A stretch of DNA of 64,000 nt from Arachidicoccus sp. BS20 (GTDB lineage Bacteria; Bacteroidota; Bacteroidia; Chitinophagales; Chitinophagaceae): the NCBI RefSeq assembly GCF_001659705.1, contig NZ_CP015971.1, positions 3,289,029 through 3,353,028 of the forward strand. Reading direction: 5' to 3'. A program made the position numbers and the translations under genes. This document shows positions 1 through 8,791 of the stretch, in pieces. The notes beneath the pieces are model-generated. The model did not search any database. It was not told where the DNA came from and saw only the letters and a program-made list of their open reading frames with translations. The first letter of the stretch is position 1. The number at the start of each line of letters is the position of its first letter.

Positions 1-127
1 ATAGATGCACCTTTACATGATTATCGGGGCTGCTCAGTGTGAATGTTTGCTGTGCTTTAGTATTTTGCAAGACAAACAAACAAGAGGCAATAAGAGCAAA
101 CAACTTTAATTTTTCTGGCATTTTCAT
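1..127 (-). CDS. N-terminus of a secreted protein, possibly a GH97 glycosidase (cut by window edge)
   Basis: Forty-two codons are visible, starting at the ATG at 127. They begin with a signal peptide (basic MKMPEKLK, a hydrophobic core, then a cleavage-like KAQ/Q). The mature start, QTFTLSSPDNHVKV, resembles the first strand of the GH97 N-terminal domain, which often opens with a serine-proline-aspartate turn. GH97 enzymes are periplasmic alpha-glucosidases or alpha-galactosidases in Bacteroidota. The assignment rests on this short stretch alone and is tentative; secretion is much better supported. The gene is divergent from the epimerase gene. Confidence 0.5.
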   Translation of the reverse strand, partial: MKMPEKLKLFALIASCLFVLQNTKAQQTFTLSSPDNHVKVHL

Positions 128-219
128 TTGTACATTTTTATTGTATAAAGATGCAATATTTTCCTCTAATGGAAAATCTTTTCAATGCTGAACCATAGAG
201 ATTTTAATATTTTTGTCAA

Positions 220-1317
220 ATGAAAATTACACACACCGAGATTTATCGTTTTTCTATTCCGATGGTTCCTTTTGCGATTGCAACGGGAACGATGGATTAT
301 GCGCAAAATGTTTTTATCAGAATATATACCGATGAAGGATTTTACGGCGTGGGAGAATGCTCCGCATTTCCCATGATTGTAGGCGAAACGCAAGATACCT
401 GTTTGGTTTTGGCTAAAGAATTTGCAAAACTCTGGAAAGGGAAAAATCCTTTGGAAATTGAAGAACGTTTGCAGGAACTCGATTGGTTTATTGCAAAAAA
501 TACAACCATCAAAAGTGCGTTTGATATGGCGTTGTATGATATTGCCGCAAAAGCGAAAAACGTACCTTTATACCAATTTCTCGGTGGCGAACCAAGACCG
601 ATTGTTACCGATATTACAGTAGGAATTTCTTCGCCCGAAAAAATGGCTGCGCAAGCTCTGGAATTTAAAAATAACAATGCCGAAGTATTGAAAGTAAAAC
701 TCGGCAAAAATCCCGATGAAGATATTGAAAGAATCAAAACCATTCGCGAAGCCATCGGTTTTGAATTGCCTATTCGCATTGATGCGAATCAAGGCTGGAA
801 TTATGACGATGCGTTGCAGGCGTTGAAGGCTTTGGAAAAGTTCAACATAGAATTTTGTGAGCAGCCAATGCGCACTTATGATGATAAATTTTTGCCTGAA
901 CTTAGAAGCAAAACTTCTATAAAAATTATGGCAGACGAAAGTTGCTACAACTATTATGATGCGGAAAAACTGATTGAGGCAAATGCCTGCGATTATATCA
1001 ACATCAAATTTTCAAAATCGGGCGGCATTACAGAAGCAAAGAAAATACATGATGTTGCCGCACAACACAATATTCCTTGTATGATGGGTGGAATGCTGGA
1101 AAGCCGTATTGCACTTTCCGCAAAAGTGCATTTTGCTTATACTTCGCCTAATATTCAATTTTACGATATGGACACTTGTATGCTCGGTCAGTTGGAAGAC
1201 CCTGCCATTGAAGGGGTTCAGTTTAATGGTTATCATATTTCACTTCCCGAACTTCCCGGCATTGGTGCGGATGCTAATGAAAGCTTTCTGAATCAATGTG
1301 AGAAATGGATAGTCTAA
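220..1317 (+). CDS. Dipeptide (L-Ala-D/L-Glu type) epimerase, enolase superfamily
   Basis: This 365-residue protein has the muconate-lactonizing subgroup layout: an N-terminal capping domain (about 1-125) and a TIM-like barrel. The active-site set is visible: the KxK motif (K158, K160), metal ligands D188 (in RIDANQGW), E214 (in CEQP) and D239 (in MADES), and the opposite-face lysine K263 (in NIKFSKSGG). This spacing matches known L-Ala-D/L-Glu epimerases, which convert muropeptide-derived dipeptides for reuse. Substrate specificity varies in this family (L-Ala-D/L-Phe and others are known in Bacteroidota), so the exact dipeptide is not settled. It is a single gene, 57 bp before the next one. 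Confidence 0.88.
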   Translation: MKITHTEIYRFSIPMVPFAIATGTMDYAQNVFIRIYTDEGFYGVGECSAFPMIVGETQDTCLVLAKEFAKLWKGKNPLEIEERLQELDWFIAKNTTIKSAFDMALYDIAAKAKNVPLYQFLGGEPRPIVTDITVGISSPEKMAAQALEFKNNNAEVLKVKLGKNPDEDIERIKTIREAIGFELPIRIDANQGWNYDDALQALKALEKFNIEFCEQPMRTYDDKFLPELRSKTSIKIMADESCYNYYDAEKLIEANACDYINIKFSKSGGITEAKKIHDVAAQHNIPCMMGGMLESRIALSAKVHFAYTSPNIQFYDMDTCMLGQLEDPAIEGVQFNGYHISLPELPGIGADANESFLNQCEKWIV

Positions 1318-1374
1318 GTAATCATTCTCTTTAAAAAAACTTATCTTCGCACATTAAAATTTTTAAAAGAAAAT

Positions 1375-2718
1375 ATGTCAACAGAAATCAATACATCCAC
1401 AGGACTTGAAAAAATACAGTTCAATCTTCCTTACAAAATTGCAGACATTAGTCTTGCAGAATGGGGACGTAAAGAAATTAAATTAGCCGAAGCCGAAATG
1501 CCCGGATTGATGAGCATTCGCGAAGAATATGCAGCATCGCAACCCTTGAAAGGGGCGCGCATTGCAGGTTGTTTGCACATGACTATTCAGACCGCTGTTT
1601 TGATTGAAACTTTAACGGCACTCGGTGCGGAAGTTCGCTGGAGCTCGTGCAATATTTTTTCTACGCAAGACCATGCTGCTGCTGCAATTGCTGCTTCAGG
1701 AGTTCCTGTTTTTGCATGGAAAGGAGAAACTGTTGAAGAAGCCGATTGGTGTATTGAACAAACTTTATTTTTCGGCAGCAAAGACAAGCCGTTGAATATG
1801 ATTTTGGACGATGGCGGCGATTTGACCAATATTGTTTTTGATAAATATCCCGAACTGATTCAGAACATCAAGGGACTTTCCGAAGAAACCACAACAGGCG
1901 TTCATCGTTTGTATGAAAGAATGCAGAAAGGCACTTTACCAATTCCTGCAATTAATGTAAATGACAGTGTTACCAAATCAAAATTTGATAATAAATACGG
2001 TTGCCGCGAATCTTTGGTAGATGCTATTCGCCGCGGTACGGATATTATGATTGCCGGCAAAGTGGCTGTGGTTGCGGGTTTTGGCGATGTGGGCAAAGGG
2101 TCTGCCGAAAGTTTGCGTGGTGCAGGTGCTCGCGTAATTGTTACGGAAATTGACCCGATTTGTGCATTGCAAGCCGCAATGGAAGGTTACGAAGTAAAGA
2201 AAATGATGGACGCAGTAAAAGAGGCGGACATTGTTGTAACCACAACAGGGTGCCGAGATATTGTTACCGGAGAACATTTCAAACTGATGAAAGATAAAAC
2301 CATTGTCTGCAACATCGGGCATTTCGATATTGAAATTGATATGGCTTGGCTGAACAAAAATTATGGTCATACAAAAGATACAATTAAACCACAAGTGGAT
2401 TTGTATAACATCGACGGTAAAGAAGTAATTGTATTGGCAGAAGGCCGCTTGGTAAATCTTGGTTTGGCAATGGGGCATCCTTCGTTTGTAATGAGTAATT
2501 CATTTGCCAATCAAACTCTTGCGCAGATTGAATTGTGGCAACATAGCGATAAATACGAAAACAAAGTGTATGTGCTTCCAAAGCATCTTGACGAAAAAGT
2601 TGCGCGTTTGCACTTGGCAAAAATCGGTGTAGAATTAGATACTTTGACCGATGCGCAGGCAGATTATCTCGGACTTCCCAAAGAAGGACCTTTCAAGCCG
2701 GAACATTATCGTTACTAA
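1375..2718 (+). CDS. ahcY: Adenosylhomocysteinase (S-adenosyl-L-homocysteine hydrolase)
   Basis: This cytosolic NAD-dependent enzyme splits S-adenosylhomocysteine into adenosine and homocysteine, clearing the by-product of methylation and feeding homocysteine back to methionine synthesis. The 447-residue length is normal for the bacterial form. The NAD-binding motif GFGDVGKG lies near residues 232-239, the TTTGC segment follows near 290, and the C-terminus ends in the family's conserved KPEHYRY, which reaches into the neighbouring subunit of the tetramer. A TATCTTCG sequence at 1342-1349 is a near-match to the phylum's -7 element. The gene lies close to the riboswitch-controlled methionine genes but is transcribed separately. 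Confidence 0.97.
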   Translation: MSTEINTSTGLEKIQFNLPYKIADISLAEWGRKEIKLAEAEMPGLMSIREEYAASQPLKGARIAGCLHMTIQTAVLIETLTALGAEVRWSSCNIFSTQDHAAAAIAASGVPVFAWKGETVEEADWCIEQTLFFGSKDKPLNMILDDGGDLTNIVFDKYPELIQNIKGLSEETTTGVHRLYERMQKGTLPIPAINVNDSVTKSKFDNKYGCRESLVDAIRRGTDIMIAGKVAVVAGFGDVGKGSAESLRGAGARVIVTEIDPICALQAAMEGYEVKKMMDAVKEADIVVTTTGCRDIVTGEHFKLMKDKTIVCNIGHFDIEIDMAWLNKNYGHTKDTIKPQVDLYNIDGKEVIVLAEGRLVNLGLAMGHPSFVMSNSFANQTLAQIELWQHSDKYENKVYVLPKHLDEKVARLHLAKIGVELDTLTDAQADYLGLPKEGPFKPEHYRY

Positions 2719-2746
2719 TACTTTAGTTTGTTAATTAATTTTTTAA

Positions 2747-2783
2747 AAATATGCACACAGGTTTTGTGTGCATATTTATTTTA
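2747..2783 (+). terminator. Rho-independent terminator after ahcY
   Basis: A 13-bp perfect stem (AAATATGCACACA with TGTGTGCATATTT) closes on a short loop and is followed by TATTTT. It sits 28 bp after the ahcY stop. Confidence 0.85.
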
Positions 2784-2833
2784 GGAAAAAAAGTAAATTT
2801 GTAGTTCAAAATAAAACAATCAGAGAAACAGAA

Positions 2834-3241
2834 ATGTTATCCAAAAAAACACAATACGCTTTCAAGGCTTTAATGTACTTGTCTCAGCAAAAAGACAACG
2901 GACCAATATTAATTGCAGAAATAGCGCGCAAGAAAAAAATACCTTTGAAGTTTCTGGAAAATATTCTTCTCGAAATGAAAAAGGATGGTATTCTCGATAG
3001 CAAGAAAGGAAAAGGCGGCGGTTATTTTTTGGCAAAAGATGCAAGCCAGATAGTACTTGCTGACGTGATGCGCCTGATTGACGGACCGATTTCTTTGTTG
3101 CCTTGTGTGAGTCTGCACTTTTATAAAAAATGCGACAACTGCGACGAAAAAGAATGCGGCTTGCGCAATGTACTGATTCGCGTACGCGATGCAAACCTTG
3201 CCATTCTGGAACATCAGACTGTGGCAGATTTGAACTTATAA
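2834..3241 (+). CDS. Rrf2 family transcriptional regulator with a cysteine cluster
   Basis: This 135-residue winged-helix regulator has the family N-terminus (MLSKKTQYAFKALMYL), the recognition-helix region ending IPLKFLENIL, and the wing KGKGGGYFLAK. Four cysteines (C91, C100, C103, C108) lie where IscR and NsrR bind an Fe-S cluster, so redox or iron-sulfur sensing is likely, though cysteine-type ligands are also known for Rrf2 proteins. The reading frame is open upstream to 2768, but that part would overlap the ahcY terminator; the ATG at 2834 gives the normal family start. Its targets cannot be read from the sequence. Confidence 0.9.
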   Translation: MLSKKTQYAFKALMYLSQQKDNGPILIAEIARKKKIPLKFLENILLEMKKDGILDSKKGKGGGYFLAKDASQIVLADVMRLIDGPISLLPCVSLHFYKKCDNCDEKECGLRNVLIRVRDANLAILEHQTVADLNL

Positions 3242-3253
3242 GCTATATGTTAT

Positions 3254-3294
3254 TGCCACAGATACATAATTTCAACATCTGCGTATCTGTGGCA
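3254..3294. terminator. Inverted repeat between convergent genes, probable bidirectional terminator
   Basis: TGCCACAGATAC and GTATCTGTGGCA form a 12-bp perfect stem around a 17-nt loop between the convergent Rrf2 and hom genes. Similar CAGAT...ATCTG palindromes occur at about 11790-11840 and 28360-28440, so it also belongs to a dispersed intergenic repeat type. Confidence 0.65.
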
Positions 3295-3299
3295 TTTCT

Positions 3300-4553
3300 T
3301 TACACAATTCCCGCCAGTTCAAGACTTCGCTTTTTTGCATTACGGGAATCAATTTCTTCGATAATACCATCTACCGTAAGAATCAAAGAAACGCCCGGCG
3401 CTTTCCACCAATCGTCTTCCCTTAGTTTTGAAAAATGAATTACACCGATTAAATAGCTGCGTTCCAATCCCGCGTGCCATTCTTCAATCCATTCAAATTC
3501 TTCCCTGCGTATTTTATTAACTTCATCAAAACTAATGTACACGCGCACATAAAAATCTTCCGTCAGTTCTTTCGGTTTGTGATGATACAGTTTTTTGTAT
3601 TCATATTTATAACCGTAGCGCAATGCCGATATATCGCTCATTACAGCCGAACCTGTTGCCAAACTTCCGGCGCCTTTGCCGTAAAAAAATTGCCGGTCGG
3701 CGAAACCGCTTTCGATAACAACGCCGTTAAATTCATTTTTCACGAAAGATAATAAGCCGTCATTTTTTACAAACTGCGGCAACACATACGCCGATATTTT
3801 TCCGTTTAATAAAGTTTTGGCGTGCGCCACCAATTTTATGTTCCAGCCTTTTTCCTGTGCAATTTTCGCATCGCTCAACTGGATATTCTGAATACCGGAA
3901 AACAAAATATTATCGATAGTGGTAACAATGCCGTAAGCGTGATTTAATAAAATTACCCATTTGTTTACGGCATCAAAACCTTCCACATCGAGCGTCGGGT
4001 CACTCTCTGCATAACCAAGTTGCTGCGCCAATAACAGCGCATCCTGAAAGTCGAGCTTATCATCAAACATTTTCGTTAAGATGAAATTTGTCGAGCCATT
4101 TACAATCGCACGAATGGAATGAAGTAAATCATTATCGTAATATTCTTCCAGGTTGCGAATCACGGGAATAGACGCGCAGGCTGCGGCTTCGCAAAGAAAA
4201 GGCAGTCCGGTTTCTTTCTGTAAAGCGAGCAGTGATGCAAGATTTTCTGCAATCATTTTTTTGCTGGCGCTCACAACGGCTTTGCCATTTTTCAAAGCAG
4301 TTGTTACAATTTCATAAGCCGCCACCGAATCGTCAATCACTTCAACAATTACGTTGATTTCTTCATCGTTCAACAACTCATATCTATCCGTCGTAAACAG
4401 TTCTTCCGGCGCGTTGCGCTTTTTTCCCGGATGCTTGATGCAGGCTTTTTTTATCCGCGCATTGAGCGATGGCGTTTGCTGCAAAATTTTATACAAACCT
4501 TCGCCCACAACGCCGAAGCCGAACATTCCTATAACTAATTCTTTAGTACTCAT
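3300..4553 (-). CDS. hom: Homoserine dehydrogenase
   Basis: The enzyme reduces aspartate semialdehyde to homoserine with NAD(P)H at the branch to methionine and threonine. The N-terminal Rossmann motif GFGVVGEG is at residues 12-19. The catalytic domain is marked by GSTNFILTKM and by the signature GYAESDPTLDVEGFDAVNK. The 417-residue length is close to the common monofunctional form; the last hundred residues (W-rich, DDWWKAPG) are only loosely like an ACT domain, so feedback control cannot be claimed. It is the last gene of the SAM-riboswitch operon: metX makes the next product of the pathway, and the gap to the preceding gene is 17 bp. Confidence 0.93.
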   Translation of the reverse strand: MSTKELVIGMFGFGVVGEGLYKILQQTPSLNARIKKACIKHPGKKRNAPEELFTTDRYELLNDEEINVIVEVIDDSVAAYEIVTTALKNGKAVVSASKKMIAENLASLLALQKETGLPFLCEAAACASIPVIRNLEEYYDNDLLHSIRAIVNGSTNFILTKMFDDKLDFQDALLLAQQLGYAESDPTLDVEGFDAVNKWVILLNHAYGIVTTIDNILFSGIQNIQLSDAKIAQEKGWNIKLVAHAKTLLNGKISAYVLPQFVKNDGLLSFVKNEFNGVVIESGFADRQFFYGKGAGSLATGSAVMSDISALRYGYKYEYKKLYHHKPKELTEDFYVRVYISFDEVNKIRREEFEWIEEWHAGLERSYLIGVIHFSKLREDDWWKAPGVSLILTVDGIIEEIDSRNAKKRSLELAGIV

Positions 4554-4570
4554 TATTTTTTATTTAAAAA

Positions 4571-5866
4571 TTAATTGTCGAATTTTATAAACATCTTGTC
4601 GAAATTGATAGTCGTTTTATTAAACTGATGAATGAAGTCCTGACCGATTCTTCCGTATGTATTATTGTCATCATCGTCGGAAGTTGTTTCCCTGATTAAA
4701 ACATTCACATTTGGAACAGTAATTTTTTTATTATTGATTGTAGTAACAAAATCAATCAAATATCCTTTGGATGTATCTATATTGCCCGCGCCGCCTTGCA
4801 TGAATGTTTCTTGCTTGTAATGTGCGTCGATGGTTGTTTTATTGGCATCATAATATTTTTTACTTAACCAGGTTGATGAAGCCCCTGTATCAAAAATATA
4901 TGCAGAATCGTTGATTGAAATTCTTAATGAAAGATTGCTTAAGGCTAAATTTGATGGAGCATTCCATGTCGTTTGTCGCTTAGGAATAATAAGTTTATCA
5001 TCATTCATGATTTGAATTTCCTTCAACGCTTCAATTATGGGAAATCCAATGATGCCTTGTATGCGATAATTAATTTGAGGAAAAGCTAAAGCCGAATCGG
5101 CAACTACAAGAAAAATTGCATTTTTGACTTCAATGTTTTCGATGTTCAATTCGTCGCAAACGGCAATGTGTGCTTTGATTGATTTTCCCGTTGCCGTGCC
5201 CACATTCATTAAGCTTTCTAAGATGTGCATCTTATATTTTTTCGCCGTTGTTTCAGGAACAGTGGAAAAGCCCGCGCCCGTGTCAAAAACAAAATAATCG
5301 GAATTAATGCCTTGCGTAATCTTTAAATTTTTCAGTCCTACTGCATCTTTTATCAGCTGAATAGAATCATTGTTTTTAATAGTAATTTCCTGTTTTGGCG
5401 TATTGCTCAATACATGAAACATACTCAACTTATCTTTCAGGGAAACAGCTTTTGCAGAATCTTTTGCTATAAAACCGGCATAGTTTTTCTCTATTTCTTC
5501 TGCAACATTTTCTGCATCTGAATATTGATATAAGCGAACATAATTGTCCATTTTAATATAGTAGAGAAGCGTCTGAATAGAATCTGCCAACTGATTGAAA
5601 TCATTATAATATTTCATTACAATTCCAACCTTCTCATTCGACGACTTTGGCTTATTAAAACTATAATCAAGATTAGCTTCTATAACTGCCCGATGAAACT
5701 TTGATAAATCATTTTTATTGGTAAGATAAATATCTCTTGCTTTAAAATAATCTTCCTTACCAATCAAACGGTAAATTTTGTTAAAAACCGCACTGTCATT
5801 ACTTTTTTGTGAAAAAGAATGAATGCTTATAAATAGGAAAAATAAAAGGCAAAAATATTTCATCAA
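4571..5866 (-). CDS. Secreted two-lobed aspartyl protease-like protein
   Basis: A signal peptide (MMKYFCLLFFLFISIHSFSQ) precedes an about 150-residue helical region and then two retropepsin/pepsin-like lobes, each with an FDTGA motif (catalytic aspartates D195 and D326). Hydrophobic-glycine elements after each (GIIGFPII near 271-278, YGRIGQDFI near 405) fit the second signature of aspartic proteases. Such proteins are common in Bacteroidota as putative periplasmic proteases, and their substrates are unknown. It lies 5 bp after metX and 17 bp before hom, so it is co-transcribed under the SAM riboswitch. The sequence does not explain why a secreted protease is in a methionine operon. Confidence 0.85.
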   Translation of the reverse strand: MMKYFCLLFFLFISIHSFSQKSNDSAVFNKIYRLIGKEDYFKARDIYLTNKNDLSKFHRAVIEANLDYSFNKPKSSNEKVGIVMKYYNDFNQLADSIQTLLYYIKMDNYVRLYQYSDAENVAEEIEKNYAGFIAKDSAKAVSLKDKLSMFHVLSNTPKQEITIKNNDSIQLIKDAVGLKNLKITQGINSDYFVFDTGAGFSTVPETTAKKYKMHILESLMNVGTATGKSIKAHIAVCDELNIENIEVKNAIFLVVADSALAFPQINYRIQGIIGFPIIEALKEIQIMNDDKLIIPKRQTTWNAPSNLALSNLSLRISINDSAYIFDTGASSTWLSKKYYDANKTTIDAHYKQETFMQGGAGNIDTSKGYLIDFVTTINNKKITVPNVNVLIRETTSDDDDNNTYGRIGQDFIHQFNKTTINFDKMFIKFDN

Positions 5867-5871
5867 TAAAA

Positions 5872-6909
5872 TTATTTTCTAAAGATAAAATCTCTTATAA
5901 TTTTTTCAATCGTATCAAACTCTAATAAAAAACCATCGTGTCCATACAACGAATTGATTATGCGCACTTCTGCATCCGGAATATGTTTTGCAATCAATTC
6001 TTGTTCTTCCGGCGGAAACAAAATATCCGTTGAAATGCCCATCACAAGCGTGTTTGCTGCGATTTTACCCAAAGCGTTTTCAACAGAAATTCTGCCGCGT
6101 CCCACATCGTGCGTGTCCATTGTTCTTGTGATAAAATAATAGCTGAATGCATTGAAACGCTTCGCCAGTTTTTCGCCCTGGTATTTTTGATACGTCTCCG
6201 CGCGGGTAATTTTTTTATCAATAGACAAATCTTTCGTTTGCTCCGAAAAGCCCTGCTGCGTTGCGTTGTAGGCGTTGTAATCTCGATAAGAAAGCAGTGC
6301 AATAGAGCGTGCCACTTTCAAACCACTGATGCCCGCATCATCTTTTTTCTCTTTCCATGTACAGTCTGCTTCGATGCTCATGCGTTGCGAAGCATTTAAC
6401 GCCGCCGCCCACGGCGAAGTTTTTGCACTTGTGCTAATCGGAATAATTTTTTCAAAAACATCGGGTTGCTCAATCGCCCATTCGAGCAACTGCATTCCGC
6501 CAAGCGAACCGCCGATGCCAACGGCAATTTTTTCTATGCCAAGATAATTTCTTAGATGCTGAAATGTACGCACTACGTCGCGCATCGAGAACACCGGAAA
6601 ATCGTGATAATATTTTTCATTTGTCTTTGGATTAATGTCCAGCGGCGACAAACTTCCATACGCGCTGCCGGGAATATTGGCGCAAATGATATAATATTTT
6701 TCCGGGTCGAAAACCTTTCCTTCGCCGATGATTCCGCTCCACCAATCTGCCGCTTCACTGTTTGCAGTGAGCGCGTGAAACGTCCACACCACGTTGGTTT
6801 TAGCGGAATTTAATTTTCCGTAAGTGGTATATTGCAACCGGAAAGCGGGAATTTTTTCGCCGCTTTCCAGCACAAATTCTTCATTGTGATTGTAAATTGC
6901 CTGATGCAC
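5872..6909 (-). CDS. metX: Homoserine O-acetyltransferase (MetX), GTG start
   Basis: This cytosolic alpha/beta-hydrolase-fold enzyme acetylates homoserine with acetyl-CoA for methionine synthesis. The catalytic triad is visible: S135 in GGSLGGMQ, D295 in STDILFPP, and H324 in YGHDGF. At 345 residues the length is typical. The only plausible start is GTG (GTG CAT CAG); no in-frame ATG lies between it and an upstream stop. It is the first gene of the operon metX - aspartyl protease - hom. The 5' leader contains a SAM-I riboswitch and terminator, so expression should fall when S-adenosylmethionine is plentiful. An O-succinyl specificity is less likely but cannot be excluded by eye. Confidence 0.95.
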   Translation of the reverse strand: MHQAIYNHNEEFVLESGEKIPAFRLQYTTYGKLNSAKTNVVWTFHALTANSEAADWWSGIIGEGKVFDPEKYYIICANIPGSAYGSLSPLDINPKTNEKYYHDFPVFSMRDVVRTFQHLRNYLGIEKIAVGIGGSLGGMQLLEWAIEQPDVFEKIIPISTSAKTSPWAAALNASQRMSIEADCTWKEKKDDAGISGLKVARSIALLSYRDYNAYNATQQGFSEQTKDLSIDKKITRAETYQKYQGEKLAKRFNAFSYYFITRTMDTHDVGRGRISVENALGKIAANTLVMGISTDILFPPEEQELIAKHIPDAEVRIINSLYGHDGFLLEFDTIEKIIRDFIFRK

Positions 6910-6995
6910 CTGTCCGTTTGTTTTATTTTGTTAGTTGTTGTATCGTTTAAAAATTTTCCAAAAATTAGACAGAGCGAGGGAGTTACATAATTGCA

Positions 6996-7030
6996 ATAAA
7001 AAAGCCTGCACCGAATAAATCAGCGCAGGC
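6996..7030 (-). terminator. Riboswitch-controlled terminator of the metX leader
   Basis: On the minus strand, GCCTGCGC...GTGCAGGC forms a stem of up to 11 bp followed by TTTTTTATT. The 3' side and loop contain TTTATTCGG, a 9-nt perfect complement of CCGAATAAA in the P4 region of the aptamer upstream (7087-7095). Terminator and antiterminator are therefore mutually exclusive. Confidence 0.9.
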
Positions 7031-7068
7031 TATACTATTTTTGAAAATAATTTATGCAATTACACTGA

Positions 7069-7170
7069 CTTATCTGCCCGAACAATTTTATTCGGTTGGA
7101 TGTGGCACCTTTCACTTTCGTGAGGTTGCCAAGGCTTCATCGGACCATTCCCTCTGCCTTTCTTGATAAG
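7069..7170 (-). promoter_or_regulatory. SAM-I (S-box) riboswitch aptamer upstream of metX
   Basis: Read on the minus strand, the element opens with CTTATCAAGA and closes with GATAAG (helix P1). Between them are the S-box core GGCAGAGGGAATGG and CCGATGAAGCC (P2 and its internal loops), GGCAACC...GGTGCC (P3) and CCGAA...TTCGG (P4). These are the conserved segments of the SAM-I class. It binds S-adenosylmethionine in the nascent transcript; when bound, P4 is kept closed and the downstream terminator forms, switching off metX, the protease gene and hom. Confidence 0.95.
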
Positions 7171-7190
7171 AATTTTTAAAGAACTGTGCG

Positions 7191-7198
7191 CAAAGGTA
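7191..7198 (-). promoter_or_regulatory. -7 promoter element of the metX operon
   Basis: TACCTTTG on the minus strand fits the Bacteroidota TAnnTTTG consensus and lies 20 bp upstream of the riboswitch P1 helix, which places the transcript start just before the aptamer. Confidence 0.6.
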
Positions 7199-7231
7199 AT
7201 ACTTATTTTAGAATTATGAATTTTGATTTAA

Positions 7232-7260
7232 TAAAAATGCCCAACAAACCTGTTGGACAT
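7232..7260 (-). terminator. Terminator after the OmpA lipoprotein gene
   Basis: On the minus strand a stem (TGTCCAACA with TGTTGGGCA, one wobble) is followed by TTTTTATT, 22 bp after the stop of the OmpA gene. Confidence 0.85.
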
Positions 7261-7282
7261 TTTAAAATAATATGAGAGAGTT

Positions 7283-7975
7283 TTACTGCTGCCCCTGCTG
7301 TTTTGCCTCTTGTGCAGCATCGTCTTTCATTTGCTGATTGGCTGTAATCAGGAATTCAACTCTTCTGTTTTGTTCACGACCATCCTGTGTCCCGTTGTCA
7401 TATTTCGGGTCGGCTTCGCCATAGCCTTTTACAGTCAGGCGTGAAGCATCGATGCCGCTTTGCTTTAAATAATTGGCAACTGATGTTGCACGTTTAACTG
7501 ACAAATCCATGTTGTATGCTTCCGTTCCTGTACTGTCAGTATGCCCCTGGACTTCGAGATTGGTTTGCGGATATTTATTCAATACCGTAATCAAATCGTT
7601 CAGTGTGTTTTTAGAAGCATCCGTAAGGCTGTACGAATCAAAACCAAATAATACTTTACTCGAAAATTCTACCACAATTCCTTCTTCCACGCGTTCAACT
7701 TTTGCATTAGGAACTTCTGTTTTGATGTCTTCGGCTTGTTTATCCATTTTTTTGCCGATAATATAACCAGCGCCGCCGCCTACTGCCGCGCCGATGATTG
7801 CACCAAGTGCTGTATTGCCCGATATTTTTCCGATAACGCCGCCTGCAACAGCGCCGCCGCCCGCGCCAATGGCTGTGCCGCGTTCTGCGCGCGTAGCATT
7901 GTTATAAACGCTGCAGGATGATAACATAACTGCTCCGGAAAGGATGGCGACAAAAGATAATTTTAGGTTTTTCAT
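7283..7975 (-). CDS. OmpA-family lipoprotein with glycine zipper
   Basis: A lipoprotein signal with lipobox LSSC (C21) is followed by a glycine-zipper segment (about 35-77, repeated GxxxG/GGG patterns such as AIGAGGGAVAGG) that can insert in or oligomerise at the membrane. The C-terminal half (about 105-215) is an OmpA/Pal peptidoglycan-binding domain, recognisable by GHTDSTG and NRRVEF. The architecture matches YiaD-type outer-membrane lipoproteins that tie the outer membrane to peptidoglycan. It is a single gene with its own terminator. Confidence 0.93.
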   Translation of the reverse strand: MKNLKLSFVAILSGAVMLSSCSVYNNATRAERGTAIGAGGGAVAGGVIGKISGNTALGAIIGAAVGGGAGYIIGKKMDKQAEDIKTEVPNAKVERVEEGIVVEFSSKVLFGFDSYSLTDASKNTLNDLITVLNKYPQTNLEVQGHTDSTGTEAYNMDLSVKRATSVANYLKQSGIDASRLTVKGYGEADPKYDNGTQDGREQNRRVEFLITANQQMKDDAAQEAKQQGQQ

Positions 7976-8122
7976 GTGTATTTGTATTTATTGTTTTTTG
8001 TTTTACTACATAGAATGCAAGCTATTTTTTGATTAAAATTTTCGGCAAAACATTTCATGTATGATTTTTCAGTTTAAAAATATATGAGCCAATTATTATG
8101 CCATTTTCAATCGAAATAACGG

Positions 8123-8785
8123 TTATATGTTTAAGTAATTCATTAACGCATCATAATTGCGTTTTATTTCATTTTCGTATAATTCTTCGCCCACGAAATA
8201 TGCAATATGATAATCGTGCCGTTGAAGGGCATTCACTATTTCGGAAACATTATTGCGGCTGACACGAATGGTTACAATGAACAGTTCTGTTTTTACATCA
8301 AAATAAGAATTGAGTTGTAAAATGTTCGCATCAGTCGATTCTACAATGCGTGAAATTTCAGAAAATGAATATTCTATTTTCGACATTTCCAATACAATCA
8401 GTCCGCCGTTATTATTTTCAACATCAAGGAGAATTGCAAGCGCATCCAGCAAAGATGTTTGTGTGATAACGCCGAGATATTTGTGCTCGTTGTCAATAAC
8501 CGGCAAAATATTGCTGTCCGTAAGTTCCAGGATTTTAAGTGCAGAAATAAAATGTTCGTTTTCAGGAACGGATATTTTGATGAATATATGCTGCAACTCC
8601 GCAATGCTTGTGTTTACGGGCATTTCAGTGATTTCGTTCAACGGTAAAACACCGATAAGCTCTTCATCATTTGCAACGGGAAAATATAAAATACCTGTAT
8701 GATGGCTTTGCTGCAAAACGTCGCTTACCTTGTCTTCGGGATGAAGCAAAGGAAAGTTTGACGTTGTAATTTCTTTGCAAAGCAT
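8123..8785 (-). CDS. CBS-pair protein with ACT-like C-terminus
   Basis: This 220-residue cytosolic protein has two CBS motifs (about 1-57 and 70-125; the second contains LPVIDNEHKYLGVIT), which together form a Bateman module binding an adenosyl ligand. The remainder (about 130-205) looks like an ACT-type fold (LNSYFDVKTELFIVTIRV), the layout of AcuB-like proteins. The ligand and output are unknown. It follows the alpha/beta hydrolase gene after 6 bp, so the two are one operon. Confidence 0.82.
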   Translation of the reverse strand: MLCKEITTSNFPLLHPEDKVSDVLQQSHHTGILYFPVANDEELIGVLPLNEITEMPVNTSIAELQHIFIKISVPENEHFISALKILELTDSNILPVIDNEHKYLGVITQTSLLDALAILLDVENNNGGLIVLEMSKIEYSFSEISRIVESTDANILQLNSYFDVKTELFIVTIRVSRNNVSEIVNALQRHDYHIAYFVGEELYENEIKRNYDALMNYLNI

Positions 8786-8791
8786 AATAAA

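Noticed and set aside
342-779. 145-codon open frame on the minus strand
   Set aside because: It is antisense to the dipeptide epimerase, whose domains are complete; the translated sequence has no recognisable features.
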